DNA from: Brevibacterium siliguriense
GTDB taxonomy: Bacteria; Actinomycetota; Actinomycetes; Actinomycetales; Brevibacteriaceae
Reading direction: 5' to 3'
Length of the DNA: 64,000 bases
NCBI RefSeq assembly: GCF_900105315.1
Contig: NZ_LT629766.1
Coordinates: forward strand, 1,550,001-1,614,000
In this document: piece after piece, positions 45,709-53,981 of the stretch
Layout of the letters: the number at the start of each line of letters is the position of its first letter
How positions within the stretch are numbered: position 1 is the stretch's first letter
Translations under genes and position numbers: made by a program
The notes under the pieces: model-generated
What the model was told of the DNA's origin: nothing
What the model saw: only the letters and a program-made list of their open reading frames with translations
Databases searched by the model: none

Positions 45709-48155
45709 CGGTGAGCCTCCTCGGCGTGTTCAGCACTGAGCGCCAGCAGGAAGGGCAGGAGGACCATGGCTCCGGTCGAGGGCACGGCGACACCGGAATC
45801 GGTGAGCACGAGCCCGACGCCGAGCCCAGTGGCGGCGGCGAGGAAGCCGAAGTGCAGATCGGCATCGGCGAAGATCTGGGGGAGCCGTCCCCGCCATTTG
45901 TTGACCAGGCGTCCGGTGCGGCTGCCGGCGTGGACGCGGGGGAAGTGGAGGAGGTAGCGGAGGAAGACGAGGATCGCGATGACCGCGAGCGGGGTGACGA
46001 TGGCCAGAGCCGGGTTGATCTGGATGATGTGGAGGTTCGCGCCGAGCTTGCGGCCGACGACCTGCAGGGCCTCACCCGTGACGATCTGGTCGAAGAACGT
46101 GCCGAAATGCGAGCGTGCCCCGGTCGGGCGCAGCCAGTCGAGGAAGGCGATGCCGATGAGGATCGCCAACGATGCCACGCCGATCAGCGCGAGGCGCAAC
46201 AGGGTCAGGCGGATCTTCGACAGCAGTGCGAGCAGGACCATGAGGCCGGCGAGGATGGCGATCGTGCCGCCGAACTTAGCACCCCAGGACGGGTTGCCGG
46301 AGACGAATACTGCGGCCAGGCCGACGACGACGGGCACTATGATCACGGCTCGGCGGTGGCCGCGCGTCCGCAGCCAGGAGACCACGATTCCTAAGAAGAT
46401 GAAGAGGCTGACGATGAAGATCGCCGCACCCTGATTGCCGAGTCCGTAGTAGCGGCCGCCGACGATCGGATTGTAGCCGAGCAGCGAGTTCGACTGCAGA
46501 TGGGAGCCGGTGGCCAGATCGGCGGCGAGGACGACCACGTTCGCCCCGGCCAGGGCGCCGACTCGCCCTCGCCAGGTCCTACCCCATGGCGGGATGAAGG
46601 CGAGGACGAACAGAGCGGCGGCGGTGCCGATGACCGAGAGGAACAGACCGAGTCCGGGCTCGTCCATTCGCGACCAGGGGACGAGACCGGCGAGGAACGC
46701 TCCCATCGGCAGGGCCGCGACGGCCAAGGACACCAGGCCGAGGAATCGGTGGACGTATGGAGCCCGGGTGGCGCCGCCTCGGCGACCGAGGATAGAGCGG
46801 TTGAGCAGAATCGCGCTCGCGATGAAGAGGACGTAGAAGATGACGTCGAGGGTGATGGAGAACGTCGAGAGGTTCTGATGGATCGTCGTCGCTTTCTGCG
46901 CCTCGGCGACGAGATCGTCGATGCGCTGCTGCGGGTGATCATCGGTGGGGGCGGAGTCGAACCCGACGGCGCGCGGGGAATCGACGTCGAGGACATCGAG
47001 GATGCCCGGTGCCAGATCGGTGATCTGCAACAGCCCCGGGGTGCGGGTCGTCGCCGAGGACAGGGACCCGGGTTCGAATCCGGGACCTGCGGCGATGAAC
47101 GCCCGCAGCTGCGGCAGACCGGAACTGTCACCGAGGCCCGCAACGATGATCGTCGGATCGGCGGCCCCGTCCTTCGCGTTCTCCCGCACCTCCTTCAGAC
47201 GCACACCGAGGCGGCGGTCGGCTTCGGCGACGCGGGTCTCGCGGTCGAAATTCGGGGGAACGGTATAGGAGTAGTTCGGGATCGGATCGTACAGCCAGGA
47301 GCGGATTCCGATGGCGCCGAGGTCGACGACGCCGAGGCGGCAGCCCGTGGCGGTCGCATCTTCCGTGAAGTTCGACACCACCCCGTCTTCGTTCGCGGCG
47401 GCATAGGCCGCGCCGGGACCTTCGGCCGCAACGCAGGGTTCGAGCAGGGAATCCGCATCGGCTGCGTCGGTGCCGGCGGGGTAGTCCTCGCCGGATTCGG
47501 CGATGGTGCGTGCGAGCATCCCATAGTCGACGGAGTACCCGGAGCCGATGTTGGGTTCCTTGACCGCGTCGAAGTCCTCGATCTGAGCCGTAGTCGTTCG
47601 GGCAGCGGAATCGCCGTCATGAGCTTCGTCACTCTTCGCCGCCTCTTTCGCCGAGGCGGCCTCGGAGTCTGCGGAATCGTGGTCGACGTTCGTGGTGGGG
47701 GCGATCATCGTCGGGCAGCGGGCCGGGTCATCGGGGTCGGCATCCTCGGCGACGGGGGAGGGCCCGGCCTGCGCACGCGCGCCCGCACCGAAGGACAGCC
47801 AACCGGAGGCAGGGCAGGTGGCCGAGCCGATCGTGCGCACGTTGAGGTTCGCGGCCGCGCCTTCGGAGAGCAGTCGGTAGAGGTTCGGAGTGCGCTCGCG
47901 ATCGATATCATTGATGGTCAGGCCCGGAATGCCGAAGACGACCGTCTGACCGTCCGGGGCTCGTGTCTCGTCCGCCGAGGCGCTCGTGCCGATCGCTGTG
48001 CCGGTCGCGGAGTCCTCCGAGGACGATCCCGTCGTTGATTCCCGCGCCGAGGCGGGGCCGAGTCCGAGGCCTGCCATCAGGAGCCCGACCAGGAGACCCA
48101 GCATCAGGATTCTCAATGCGGGAAGTCGGAAGGGCAGGCTGGAGTGAGTCGGCAC
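45705..48155 (-). CDS. polytopic membrane protein with alkaline-phosphatase-like ectodomain
   Basis: An 816-residue membrane protein. A signal or anchor helix (LRILMLGLLVGLLMAGLGLG) precedes an extracytoplasmic domain of about 400 residues: GIPGLTINDIDRERTPNLYR, ATCPASGWLSFGAGARA, then LLQITDLAPGILDVLDVDSP. This is reminiscent of the alkaline-phosphatase/sulfatase superfamily, but the metal-binding Asp/His set is not evident. Eight or so helices follow, with the conserved RYYGLGNQGAAIF and FLDWLRPTGARSHFGTFFDQ shared with its tandem paralogue. I recognise the architecture but not a function; a role in envelope polymer modification is only a guess. It is divergent from rplM. Confidence 0.82.
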   Translation of the reverse strand: MPTHSSLPFRLPALRILMLGLLVGLLMAGLGLGPASARESTTGSSSEDSATGTAIGTSASADETRAPDGQTVVFGIPGLTINDIDRERTPNLYRLLSEGAAANLNVRTIGSATCPASGWLSFGAGARAQAGPSPVAEDADPDDPARCPTMIAPTTNVDHDSADSEAASAKEAAKSDEAHDGDSAARTTTAQIEDFDAVKEPNIGSGYSVDYGMLARTIAESGEDYPAGTDAADADSLLEPCVAAEGPGAAYAAANEDGVVSNFTEDATATGCRLGVVDLGAIGIRSWLYDPIPNYSYTVPPNFDRETRVAEADRRLGVRLKEVRENAKDGAADPTIIVAGLGDSSGLPQLRAFIAAGPGFEPGSLSSATTRTPGLLQITDLAPGILDVLDVDSPRAVGFDSAPTDDHPQQRIDDLVAEAQKATTIHQNLSTFSITLDVIFYVLFIASAILLNRSILGRRGGATRAPYVHRFLGLVSLAVAALPMGAFLAGLVPWSRMDEPGLGLFLSVIGTAAALFVLAFIPPWGRTWRGRVGALAGANVVVLAADLATGSHLQSNSLLGYNPIVGGRYYGLGNQGAAIFIVSLFIFLGIVVSWLRTRGHRRAVIIVPVVVGLAAVFVSGNPSWGAKFGGTIAILAGLMVLLALLSKIRLTLLRLALIGVASLAILIGIAFLDWLRPTGARSHFGTFFDQIVTGEALQVVGRKLGANLHIIQINPALAIVTPLAVIAILVFLRYLLHFPRVHAGSRTGRLVNKWRGRLPQIFADADLHFGFLAAATGLGVGLVLTDSGVAVPSTGAMVLLPFLLALSAEHAEEAHR

Positions 48156-48423
48156 AGATCAATACTATCGGCTCAGGTTTCAGCTGGTCCTGAGACCGCT
48201 CTGGGCGTTTGCTCCCTGGGCCCGGGGCCATGTATATTTGATTGTCGTTGTGTGTGCTTGTCGCACTCCCTTACATAGCCTCATGCGTTGCAGGCCCGTA
48301 GGTGAGGGGAATGCGTCGATAGGTTCACCCGATTGAAGACAACCAGCGCTTGAGACCTATTGGACTCACGACCCGATGAGGATCCGGCGCTGTACTGAAC
48401 AAGATACGAAAAGAAGGCTACTT

Positions 48424-48867
48424 TTGCGTACGTACACAGCTAAGCCCGGTGACATTGAGCACCAGTGGCACGTCATTGACGCCACTGACCAGGTGCTCGG
48501 TCGCCTTGCTTCGCAGGTTGCACGCCTCCTGCGCGGCAAGCACAAGACCACGTTCACTCCGAACACGGACACCGGTGACTTCGTCATCATCATCAACGCC
48601 GACAAGGTCGCGCTGACAGGTGCGAAGCTCGAGAAGAAGCGCGCTTACCGCCACTCCGGATACCCCGGTGGCCTCAAGAGCGTGAACTATGCCGAGCTCC
48701 TCGCCACCCACCCCGAGCGTGCAGTCGAGAAGGCTGTCGCCGGTATGGTCCCGAAGACTCGTCTCGGACGTGCCCAGATGCAGAAGCTGAAGGTCTATGC
48801 AGGTGCCGAGCACCCGCACGCCGCTCAGAATCCGCAGCCGTACGAACTCAGCCAGGTCGCGCAGTAA
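48424..48867 (+). CDS. rplM: 50S ribosomal protein L13
   Basis: L13 is an early-assembling protein of the large ribosomal subunit. The 147-residue length is standard, and the sequence shows [27 protein letters not shown] and [11 protein letters not shown]. The start is TTG 48424, giving the usual [17 protein letters not shown]-terminus with AAGAAGG upstream; an in-frame ATG at 48376 would add non-conserved residues before the ribosome-binding site. The 268-bp leader (48156-48423) holds no gene; a TATATTTGATTG stretch near 48232 may contribute to the promoter. rpsI follows in the conserved order. Confidence 0.97.
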   Translation: MRTYTAKPGDIEHQWHVIDATDQVLGRLASQVARLLRGKHKTTFTPNTDTGDFVIIINADKVALTGAKLEKKRAYRHSGYPGGLKSVNYAELLATHPERAVEKAVAGMVPKTRLGRAQMQKLKVYAGAEHPHAAQNPQPYELSQVAQ

Positions 48868-48899
48868 GCGCCTGAGCTCTAGATATCCCGAGGAGAACC

Positions 48900-49409
48900 G
48901 TGGCTGATACCACCAACGCGACAGAAACTGTCGAAGAAGAGATCACCGAATACACTTCCGAGACTCCCGCATCCGCTGGCCTGGGCGAAAGCACTGCCGG
49001 CGGACGTGGACAGTCCCTGACCGCTCCTGGCAACGGAGTCGGCCGCCGCAAGCAGGCAATTGCTCGCGTGCGCCTCGTTCCCGGCACCGGTGAGTGGACC
49101 ATCAACGGACGTACTCTCGAAGAGTACTTCCCGAATAAGCTGCACCAGCAGCTCGTCAACGAGCCCTTCACCCTGCTGGACCTGGGCGGACGTTTCGACG
49201 TCATCGTCCGGATCTCCGGCGGTGGACCCTCCGGCCAGGCCGGCGCCGTCCGCCTGGGCGTGGCTCGTTCGCTCAACCAGATCGATGCGGAGTCCAACCG
49301 CGCCGAGCTGAAGAAGGCCGGATACCTCAGCCGCGACGCTCGCGTTCCTGAGCGCAAGAAGGCCGGTCTCAAGAAGGCCCGTAAGGCACCTCAGTTCTCG
49401 AAGCGCTGA
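48900..49409 (+). CDS. rpsI: 30S ribosomal protein S9
   Basis: S9 contacts the P-site tRNA through its C-terminal tail. The 169-residue protein has an acidic N-terminal extension of about 45 residues ([20 protein letters not shown]), common in actinobacteria, then the core [37 protein letters not shown] and the basic tail [19 protein letters not shown] 48900 follows GAGGAG. It is 32 bp after rplM, and a terminator lies about 75 bp after its stop. Confidence 0.97.
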   Translation: MADTTNATETVEEEITEYTSETPASAGLGESTAGGRGQSLTAPGNGVGRRKQAIARVRLVPGTGEWTINGRTLEEYFPNKLHQQLVNEPFTLLDLGGRFDVIVRISGGGPSGQAGAVRLGVARSLNQIDAESNRAELKKAGYLSRDARVPERKKAGLKKARKAPQFSKR

Positions 49410-49483
49410 TCTCGCTGGCGAACCGATTGCGGCTGGTCTGCCACTGAGTCGCGGTCATCGACAGTTCAGCTTCATGAACATGA

Positions 49484-49519
49484 GAATGCGGTCCCGAACC
49501 AGGTTCGGGGCCGCATTTC
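49484..49519 (+). terminator. terminator after rpsI
   Basis: GAATGCGGTCCCGAACC (49484-49500) pairs with GGTTCGGGGCCGCATTTC (49502-49519), a long stem with a G-T pair and a tiny loop followed by TCTC. It separates the ribosomal operon from glmM. Confidence 0.8.
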
Positions 49520-49570
49520 TCATATCCGGACTCATTTCACACGGTCACTGACGTGGCCCCCAGCAGGGCC

Positions 49571-49586
49571 GGCCGCCTCGGCGAGG
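49571..49586. repeat. intergenic GGCCGCCTCGGCGAGG copy before glmM
   Basis: An exact inverted copy of the interspersed 16-bp motif, with a partial direct copy (GCCGAGGCGC) immediately after it, 65-80 bp before the glmM ATG. Nothing else was seen in this gap. Confidence 0.8.
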
Positions 49587-49650
49587 ATGCCGAGGCGCTT
49601 CCGACGGATCGACTAAGATCGACTCCGACATTGACGAAAGGATTCCCAAC

Positions 49651-51003
49651 ATGTCACGACTCTTCGGCACCGACGGAGTGCGCGGACTGGCCAATCGCGA
49701 CATCTCGGCCAAACTCGCGCTCCAGCTCTCGGTCGCAGGTTCACGCGTGCTCAGCCGCGGCTGGACGGGCGAGAAGCGCCCCTTCGCCGTGGTCGGACGT
49801 GATACCCGTGTGTCCGGCGAATTCCTCTCCGCCGCACTGAGCGCCGGCATCGCCTCGACCGGAGTCGACGTCCTCGACGCGGGAATGCTGCCTACCCCGG
49901 GCATCGCTCAGGTCGTCAAGGACACGGGTGCCGCCTTCGGCGTCGTCATCTCCGCCTCCCACAACCCCATGCCCGACAACGGGATCAAGTTCTTCGCCGC
50001 TGGCGGAACGAAGCTCGACGACGCGGTCGAAGACGAGATCCTCGCGATCTTCGACCAGGACTGGGATCGTCCGACCGGATCGGCAGTCGGTCGCATCTCC
50101 CGCTACCCGGCCGCCGCCGACGAATACACCGAACACCTCGTGCGCTGCGTCGACGCTGACAACGTGCGTCCGCTGTCCGGGCTCAAGGTCGTCGTCGACT
50201 GCGCTCACGGTGCCGCTTCCATCGTCGGACCCGCCGCACTGCGCCAGGCCGGTGCGGAAGTCATCGTCTCCGCCGCCGAACCCGACGGCTTCAACATCAA
50301 CGATGGTGTGGGCTCGACCCACCTCGAACCGCTGCAGCGCCTCGTCGTCGAGACCCAGTCCGACCTGGGCGTGGCCTTCGACGGCGACGCCGACCGCTGC
50401 CTGGCCGTGGACTCCCTGGGCCGCGTCGTCAACGGCGACCAGGTCATGGGCATCCTGGCGATCGGGCTCAAGGAGCTCGGTGAGCTGCGCGGGAACACCT
50501 TGGTCACCACAGTCATGTCGAACCTGGGGCTGACGCAGGCGATGGGCAAGTACGGAATCAAGACCGTGCAGACCGCCGTCGGCGACCGCTATGTGCTCGA
50601 GCGGATGATCGCGGACGGGTACTCCCTCGGCGGGGAGCAGTCCGGACACGTGCTCATGCTCGACCACGGCACCACCGGCGACGGTGTGCAGACTGCCCTG
50701 CACCTGATGAAGCGCATGGCCGACGCCAAGCGCACCCTGGCTGACCTCGCCGCAGAGATCCCGCAGCTGCCGCAGGCGCTCGTCAACGTCAAGGGCGTGG
50801 ACAAGAACAACGTCGATCATCCGCTGGTCGCCGCCGAGGTGGCCGCGGTCGAGGCCGAGCTCGCCGACACCGGTCGCGTGCTGCTGCGTGCCTCGGGCAC
50901 CGAGCCGCTGATCCGCGTCATGGTCGAAGCCTCCACCGAGGATGCCGCCACCGCCCAAGCCGAGCGCCTGGCCGCGTCGGTCAAGGAGCACCTCGCGCTG
51001 TAA
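49651..51003 (+). CDS. glmM: phosphoglucosamine mutase
   Basis: GlmM converts glucosamine-6-phosphate to glucosamine-1-phosphate for UDP-GlcNAc and peptidoglycan synthesis. The 450-residue protein begins LFGTDGVRGLANRDI. It has the phosphoserine loop ISASHNPMPDNG with Ser103, the metal-binding DGDADRC and the C-terminal substrate loop RASGTEPLIRVMVEA. ATG 49651 follows GAAAGGA. Together with glmS at 59.2 kb it supplies amino sugars. A palindromic element begins 26 bp after the stop. Confidence 0.97.
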   Translation: MSRLFGTDGVRGLANRDISAKLALQLSVAGSRVLSRGWTGEKRPFAVVGRDTRVSGEFLSAALSAGIASTGVDVLDAGMLPTPGIAQVVKDTGAAFGVVISASHNPMPDNGIKFFAAGGTKLDDAVEDEILAIFDQDWDRPTGSAVGRISRYPAAADEYTEHLVRCVDADNVRPLSGLKVVVDCAHGAASIVGPAALRQAGAEVIVSAAEPDGFNINDGVGSTHLEPLQRLVVETQSDLGVAFDGDADRCLAVDSLGRVVNGDQVMGILAIGLKELGELRGNTLVTTVMSNLGLTQAMGKYGIKTVQTAVGDRYVLERMIADGYSLGGEQSGHVLMLDHGTTGDGVQTALHLMKRMADAKRTLADLAAEIPQLPQALVNVKGVDKNNVDHPLVAAEVAAVEAELADTGRVLLRASGTEPLIRVMVEASTEDAATAQAERLAASVKEHLAL

Positions 51004-51028
51004 CGCCTCTTTCGGCTTCTGCCTGCGT

Positions 51029-51092
51029 CAGTCAATGCGTAACGCGAAAAAGTCGTCACTAGCGACGACTTTTTCGCGTTTCGCGTTGACTG
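51029..51092. repeat. palindromic element, copy A
   Basis: AACGCGAAAAAGTCGTC (51041-51057) pairs perfectly with 51064-51080 around ACTAGC, and a further imperfect outer arm (CAGTCAATGCGT with TCGCGTTGACTG) extends it to 64 bp. The core, A run, GC stem and T run, has the form of a bidirectional terminator and lies just after glmM. Related copies lie at 52268 and 55763. Confidence 0.85.
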
Positions 51093-51176
51093 AGCCTGTG
51101 GAACTGAGTCGGCCGTTATCCACAGGCCAGGAAATGACCGTTGTGGTGGGTCGCGCCGCTCCGGAATGCTTGTGGG

Positions 51177-52148
51177 ATGTTCGCGTGTCTGTCTTCCGCC
51201 GAGCTCAGTGCAGCCGGATTGAGTTCCCACCAGTTGCGAATTGCTGAGCGCTGCTGTCTGAGAAGAGTCCGACGGGGCGTCTACGTTGTGACGTCGGTCT
51301 GCGATGAACCGACACATCGATTCATCGCCGATATCGGTGCAGCAGCGGGGACGACACTGCCGTGCGAGTCGGCAGGGGCTATGAAGCGCAATGAGGATCT
51401 GCACATCCTCGTACGATCCTATGTCGATGATTGTCCCGATGGAGCGGCGTTCTCTCACCGCAGCGCCCTGATCATTCACGGCTTGCCGATCCCGTATTTC
51501 GACAACGGTGCACCTCTCTGCGTGGAGTTCGTCCATCCGGAGTTCGGAGTGCGCCGTTCATCCGCCCACATCAGGAAGAGGCCGCTCGATGGAAACACCG
51601 AAGTCGTCAACGACTTTCGAGTCACCACTTTGCCTCAGACACTCTTGGACGTCGCCCGTGACTACCCACTGGCGTTCTCCGTCGCAGCAGTGGACGAAGC
51701 GCTTCGGAGAAAGCTCATTTCGATTCGAGAATTCGCGGATTACTGTGCCCACAATCCGGTGAGAACGCGGCAGGGGCGCGTTGATGCAGTCATCGCGAAT
51801 GCTGACGCGCGACGGGAATCCGTGGCCGAATCGATCGCTGCAGTCCGATTCGTCGAATACTCGATTGCGGGTTTCGAGCCGCAAGTGGTCGTTCGAGATG
51901 AGAAAGGGGACTTCGTCGCGCGGACCGACTTTGCCAATCCCAAAGCGCACGTCGTGGCTGAATTCGACGGGGCTGGGAAGTACTACCTCGACGGTGCCGA
52001 CCCGAAACGCGCCTTCGAGCTTGAACGCCGCAGGGAGTATTCCCTGCGCAATCTTGGCTTTCAAGTCTTCAGGATCACTTGGAAGGACCTTTTCCGAGGC
52101 GACCTCTTTCTGCGGATCAAAGACACCGTCAAACGACGCAGCCGATGA
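51177..52148 (+). CDS. AbiEi-like N-terminal plus DUF559 (endonuclease-fold) protein
   Basis: A 323-residue protein. The start resembles the winged-helix of AbiEi-type antitoxins (CLSSAELSAAGLSSHQLRIA then LRRVRRGVYVV). The C-terminal 100 residues look like DUF559, a very-short-patch-repair/restriction-endonuclease fold: RTDFANPKAHVVAEFDGAGK supplies the Asp...Glu-x-Asp pattern, followed by ERRREYSLRNLGFQVFRITW. No toxin partner gene is adjacent. Start ATG 51177 is likely; a GTG at 51141 adds a non-conserved stretch. Less extreme GC and codons such as TTT, ATT and CGA differ from the neighbours, suggesting acquisition. It is bounded by palindromic copies A and B. Confidence 0.75.
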   Translation: MFACLSSAELSAAGLSSHQLRIAERCCLRRVRRGVYVVTSVCDEPTHRFIADIGAAAGTTLPCESAGAMKRNEDLHILVRSYVDDCPDGAAFSHRSALIIHGLPIPYFDNGAPLCVEFVHPEFGVRRSSAHIRKRPLDGNTEVVNDFRVTTLPQTLLDVARDYPLAFSVAAVDEALRRKLISIREFADYCAHNPVRTRQGRVDAVIANADARRESVAESIAAVRFVEYSIAGFEPQVVVRDEKGDFVARTDFANPKAHVVAEFDGAGKYYLDGADPKRAFELERRREYSLRNLGFQVFRITWKDLFRGDLFLRIKDTVKRRSR

Positions 52149-52267
52149 ACGGTCTCAAGCGGGAATCCTGCGGACCTCCGTGGGGTGGTGACGTGCCTGC
52201 AGGAAGAGATGTGGGGTAGGGAAGTGATGGCGCGCAGTCCGTCGATGCGCACCGGGCATCCGTCGGG

Positions 52268-52323
52268 CAACGCGAAACTCGGAAAAGTCGTCACTAGCGA
52301 CGACTTTTCCGAGTTTCGCGTTG
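52268..52323. repeat. palindromic element, copy B (25-bp perfect arms)
   Basis: The arm at 52268-52292, starting CAACGCGAAACTCGG, is the exact reverse complement of 52299-52323, with the same ACTAGC loop as copy A and the same downstream GACTGAG. Relative to A, the paired bases change together (CGCG pairs versus CTCGG with CCGAG). It follows the DUF559 gene by 119 bp. Confidence 0.88.
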
Positions 52324-52444
52324 ACTGAGCGACGGATCAGGCAAAAGTTGCCTCCGGAAGACCTGCAGCGGCCCGTCGGCATCACGCATTCGCTGCTGAG
52401 GGCTCAGGGCGTCAGTTAGGGGCTCAGATGTCGGTGAGCGCGCA

Positions 52445-52463
52445 GACGTAAGTGAGATGTAAG
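52445..52463 (+). promoter_or_regulatory. 11-bp-period direct repeats, candidate SARP site
   Basis: GACGTAAG (52445-52452) and GATGTAAG (52456-52463) are direct repeats with an 11-bp period, the spacing SARP regulators use just upstream of -10 boxes. They lie about 90 bp before the oxidase ATG, and a SARP gene is convergent with the oxidase. The rest of the 405-bp gap holds copy B and no convincing gene. Confidence 0.5.
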
Positions 52464-52553
52464 CGTCGGTTGGGAGCATCGAGGCATCCGACGGCGGATC
52501 AGAGTCGACTGTCGTCGGATGAGAACCTCATCTCTTCCAACGATCGGAGATCT

Positions 52554-53981
52554 ATGACTCTGCAATCCCAACCGGTCCTCACCGACGCCGGGCGTGAGGA
52601 ATCCGTCAGTTCTGCGGCCCGTCTTGCGGCAATGGTCGGTTCGACAGTGATCCACCTGCCGGGCGACCCGGGCTATGACGAGGCGCGGACGCTGTGGAAC
52701 ACTGCGGTCGATCTGCATCCAGTTGCCGTTGCCCAACCGACCACCGCCGCCGAGGTGTCGGCCGTCGTCACGGCTTCCAGCCAGCTCGGCTTCCAAGTCG
52801 CACCGGTAAGCACCGGTCACAACGCCGGCCCGCTCATCCAGCACGACCTCGCTTCGACTGTCCTGGTCAAACTCTCCGCCATGGACGGGGTCGAGATCAG
52901 CCCGTCGACGGCCATGGCGAGAGTCCAAGGAGGTGCGCTGTGGGGCGATGTCACCGAGGCGGCCGGCCGACACGGACTGGCCTGCCTGCACGGATCGTCG
53001 CCCGACGTCGGCGTGGGCGGGTACCTGCTGGGTGGAGGAATCTTCCTCTACTCGCGCCGATTGGGCATGGCCACCAGCAGCCTCACCGCTGTGGAGATCG
53101 TCCTCGCTGACGGCGAACTCATCCGCGCCGACCACACTCAGCATCAGTCGCTGTTCTGGGCGCTGCGCGGAGGCGGCGGCAATTTCGGCATAGTCACCGC
53201 TTTCGAATTCTCGCTCTATCCGCTGGAGACGGTGCACGCGGGAATGATGGTCTGGGACATCGACGACGCCGACCGAGTGCTGCGGGCCTGGGCCGAATGG
53301 GCTCCGACCGCGCCGCATGAGATCACCACATCGATGCGCATCCTCAATCTTCCCGACATACCGGGGATACCCGAGTCCGTGGCAGGCCGCCCCGCCGTCT
53401 GCATGGACGGTGCGGTCCTGGCCGATCAGAAGAGTGCGAGACGCGTGTTAGCGCCGATGCGGGACCTGTCTCCGCGGGTCGACACCTTCGCACAGGTGCC
53501 GTCGAGTTCGATCACCCGGCTCCACATGGACCCAGAGGGGCCGACCCCGGTCACCGGAGACACCGCGCTGCTGGGACGACTGACGAGCGAGGCTGTCGAT
53601 GCGTTCCTCGCCCAGGTCGGTGCCGGGACGGAGCACTCTCTGCTCTCGGCAGAACTGCGACAGCTCGGAGGCGCCCTGGCCAGGAAGCATCCCGACGGCG
53701 GAGCGCTCAGCCGGATGGATGGGAACTTCCTGCTCTTCGGCGCGGCAATCGCCGACACCCCTGAGAACGAAGCTCGGGGAAAGAAAGATGCGAACGATCT
53801 GGTCCGGGCCATGTCGCCGTGGAGCACCGGTCGTCAGTATCTCAACTTCGCTGAGGAACCGGGCGACGTCGGCGACAACTACGGCGATCGCGAGTGGCTG
53901 ACGCTGACCCGGGTCAAGAGCGCATATGATCCGGAGAACGTATTCGCTGCGAACCATCCTGTGCCGCCTGCCCAGCCTTGA
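52554..53981 (+). CDS. FAD-linked oxidase (berberine-bridge-enzyme type)
   Basis: A 475-residue PCMH-type flavoprotein oxidase. The FAD-binding half includes AVAQPTTAAEVSAVVTASSQ, STGHNAG with His89 as the probable covalent FAD ligand, and GSSPDVGVGGYLLGGG. In bicovalent BBE enzymes that last loop has Cys; here it is Ser149, so attachment through His alone is predicted. The substrate-binding half ends with the BBE-type NFAEEPGDVGDNYGDREWL and RVKSAYDPENVFAANHPV. Such enzymes oxidise sugars, alcohols or natural products. ATG 52554 follows CGGAGA. Its 3' end overlaps the convergent SARP gene by 68 bp. The substrate is unknown. Confidence 0.9.
   Translation: MTLQSQPVLTDAGREESVSSAARLAAMVGSTVIHLPGDPGYDEARTLWNTAVDLHPVAVAQPTTAAEVSAVVTASSQLGFQVAPVSTGHNAGPLIQHDLASTVLVKLSAMDGVEISPSTAMARVQGGALWGDVTEAAGRHGLACLHGSSPDVGVGGYLLGGGIFLYSRRLGMATSSLTAVEIVLADGELIRADHTQHQSLFWALRGGGGNFGIVTAFEFSLYPLETVHAGMMVWDIDDADRVLRAWAEWAPTAPHEITTSMRILNLPDIPGIPESVAGRPAVCMDGAVLADQKSARRVLAPMRDLSPRVDTFAQVPSSSITRLHMDPEGPTPVTGDTALLGRLTSEAVDAFLAQVGAGTEHSLLSAELRQLGGALARKHPDGGALSRMDGNFLLFGAAIADTPENEARGKKDANDLVRAMSPWSTGRQYLNFAEEPGDVGDNYGDREWLTLTRVKSAYDPENVFAANHPVPPAQP

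Noticed and set aside
47060-47100. tRNA-like T-arm, GGGTTCGAATCC on the plus strand
   Set aside because: It lies inside the coding sequence of the intact membrane protein (encoding GFEPGS on the minus strand), and no cloverleaf, anticodon stem or acceptor stem can be built around it.
46500-48038. 512-residue antisense ORF across the membrane protein
   Set aside because: Gly/Arg-rich shadow; the minus-strand protein has hydrophobic helices and a signal sequence consistent with a real gene.
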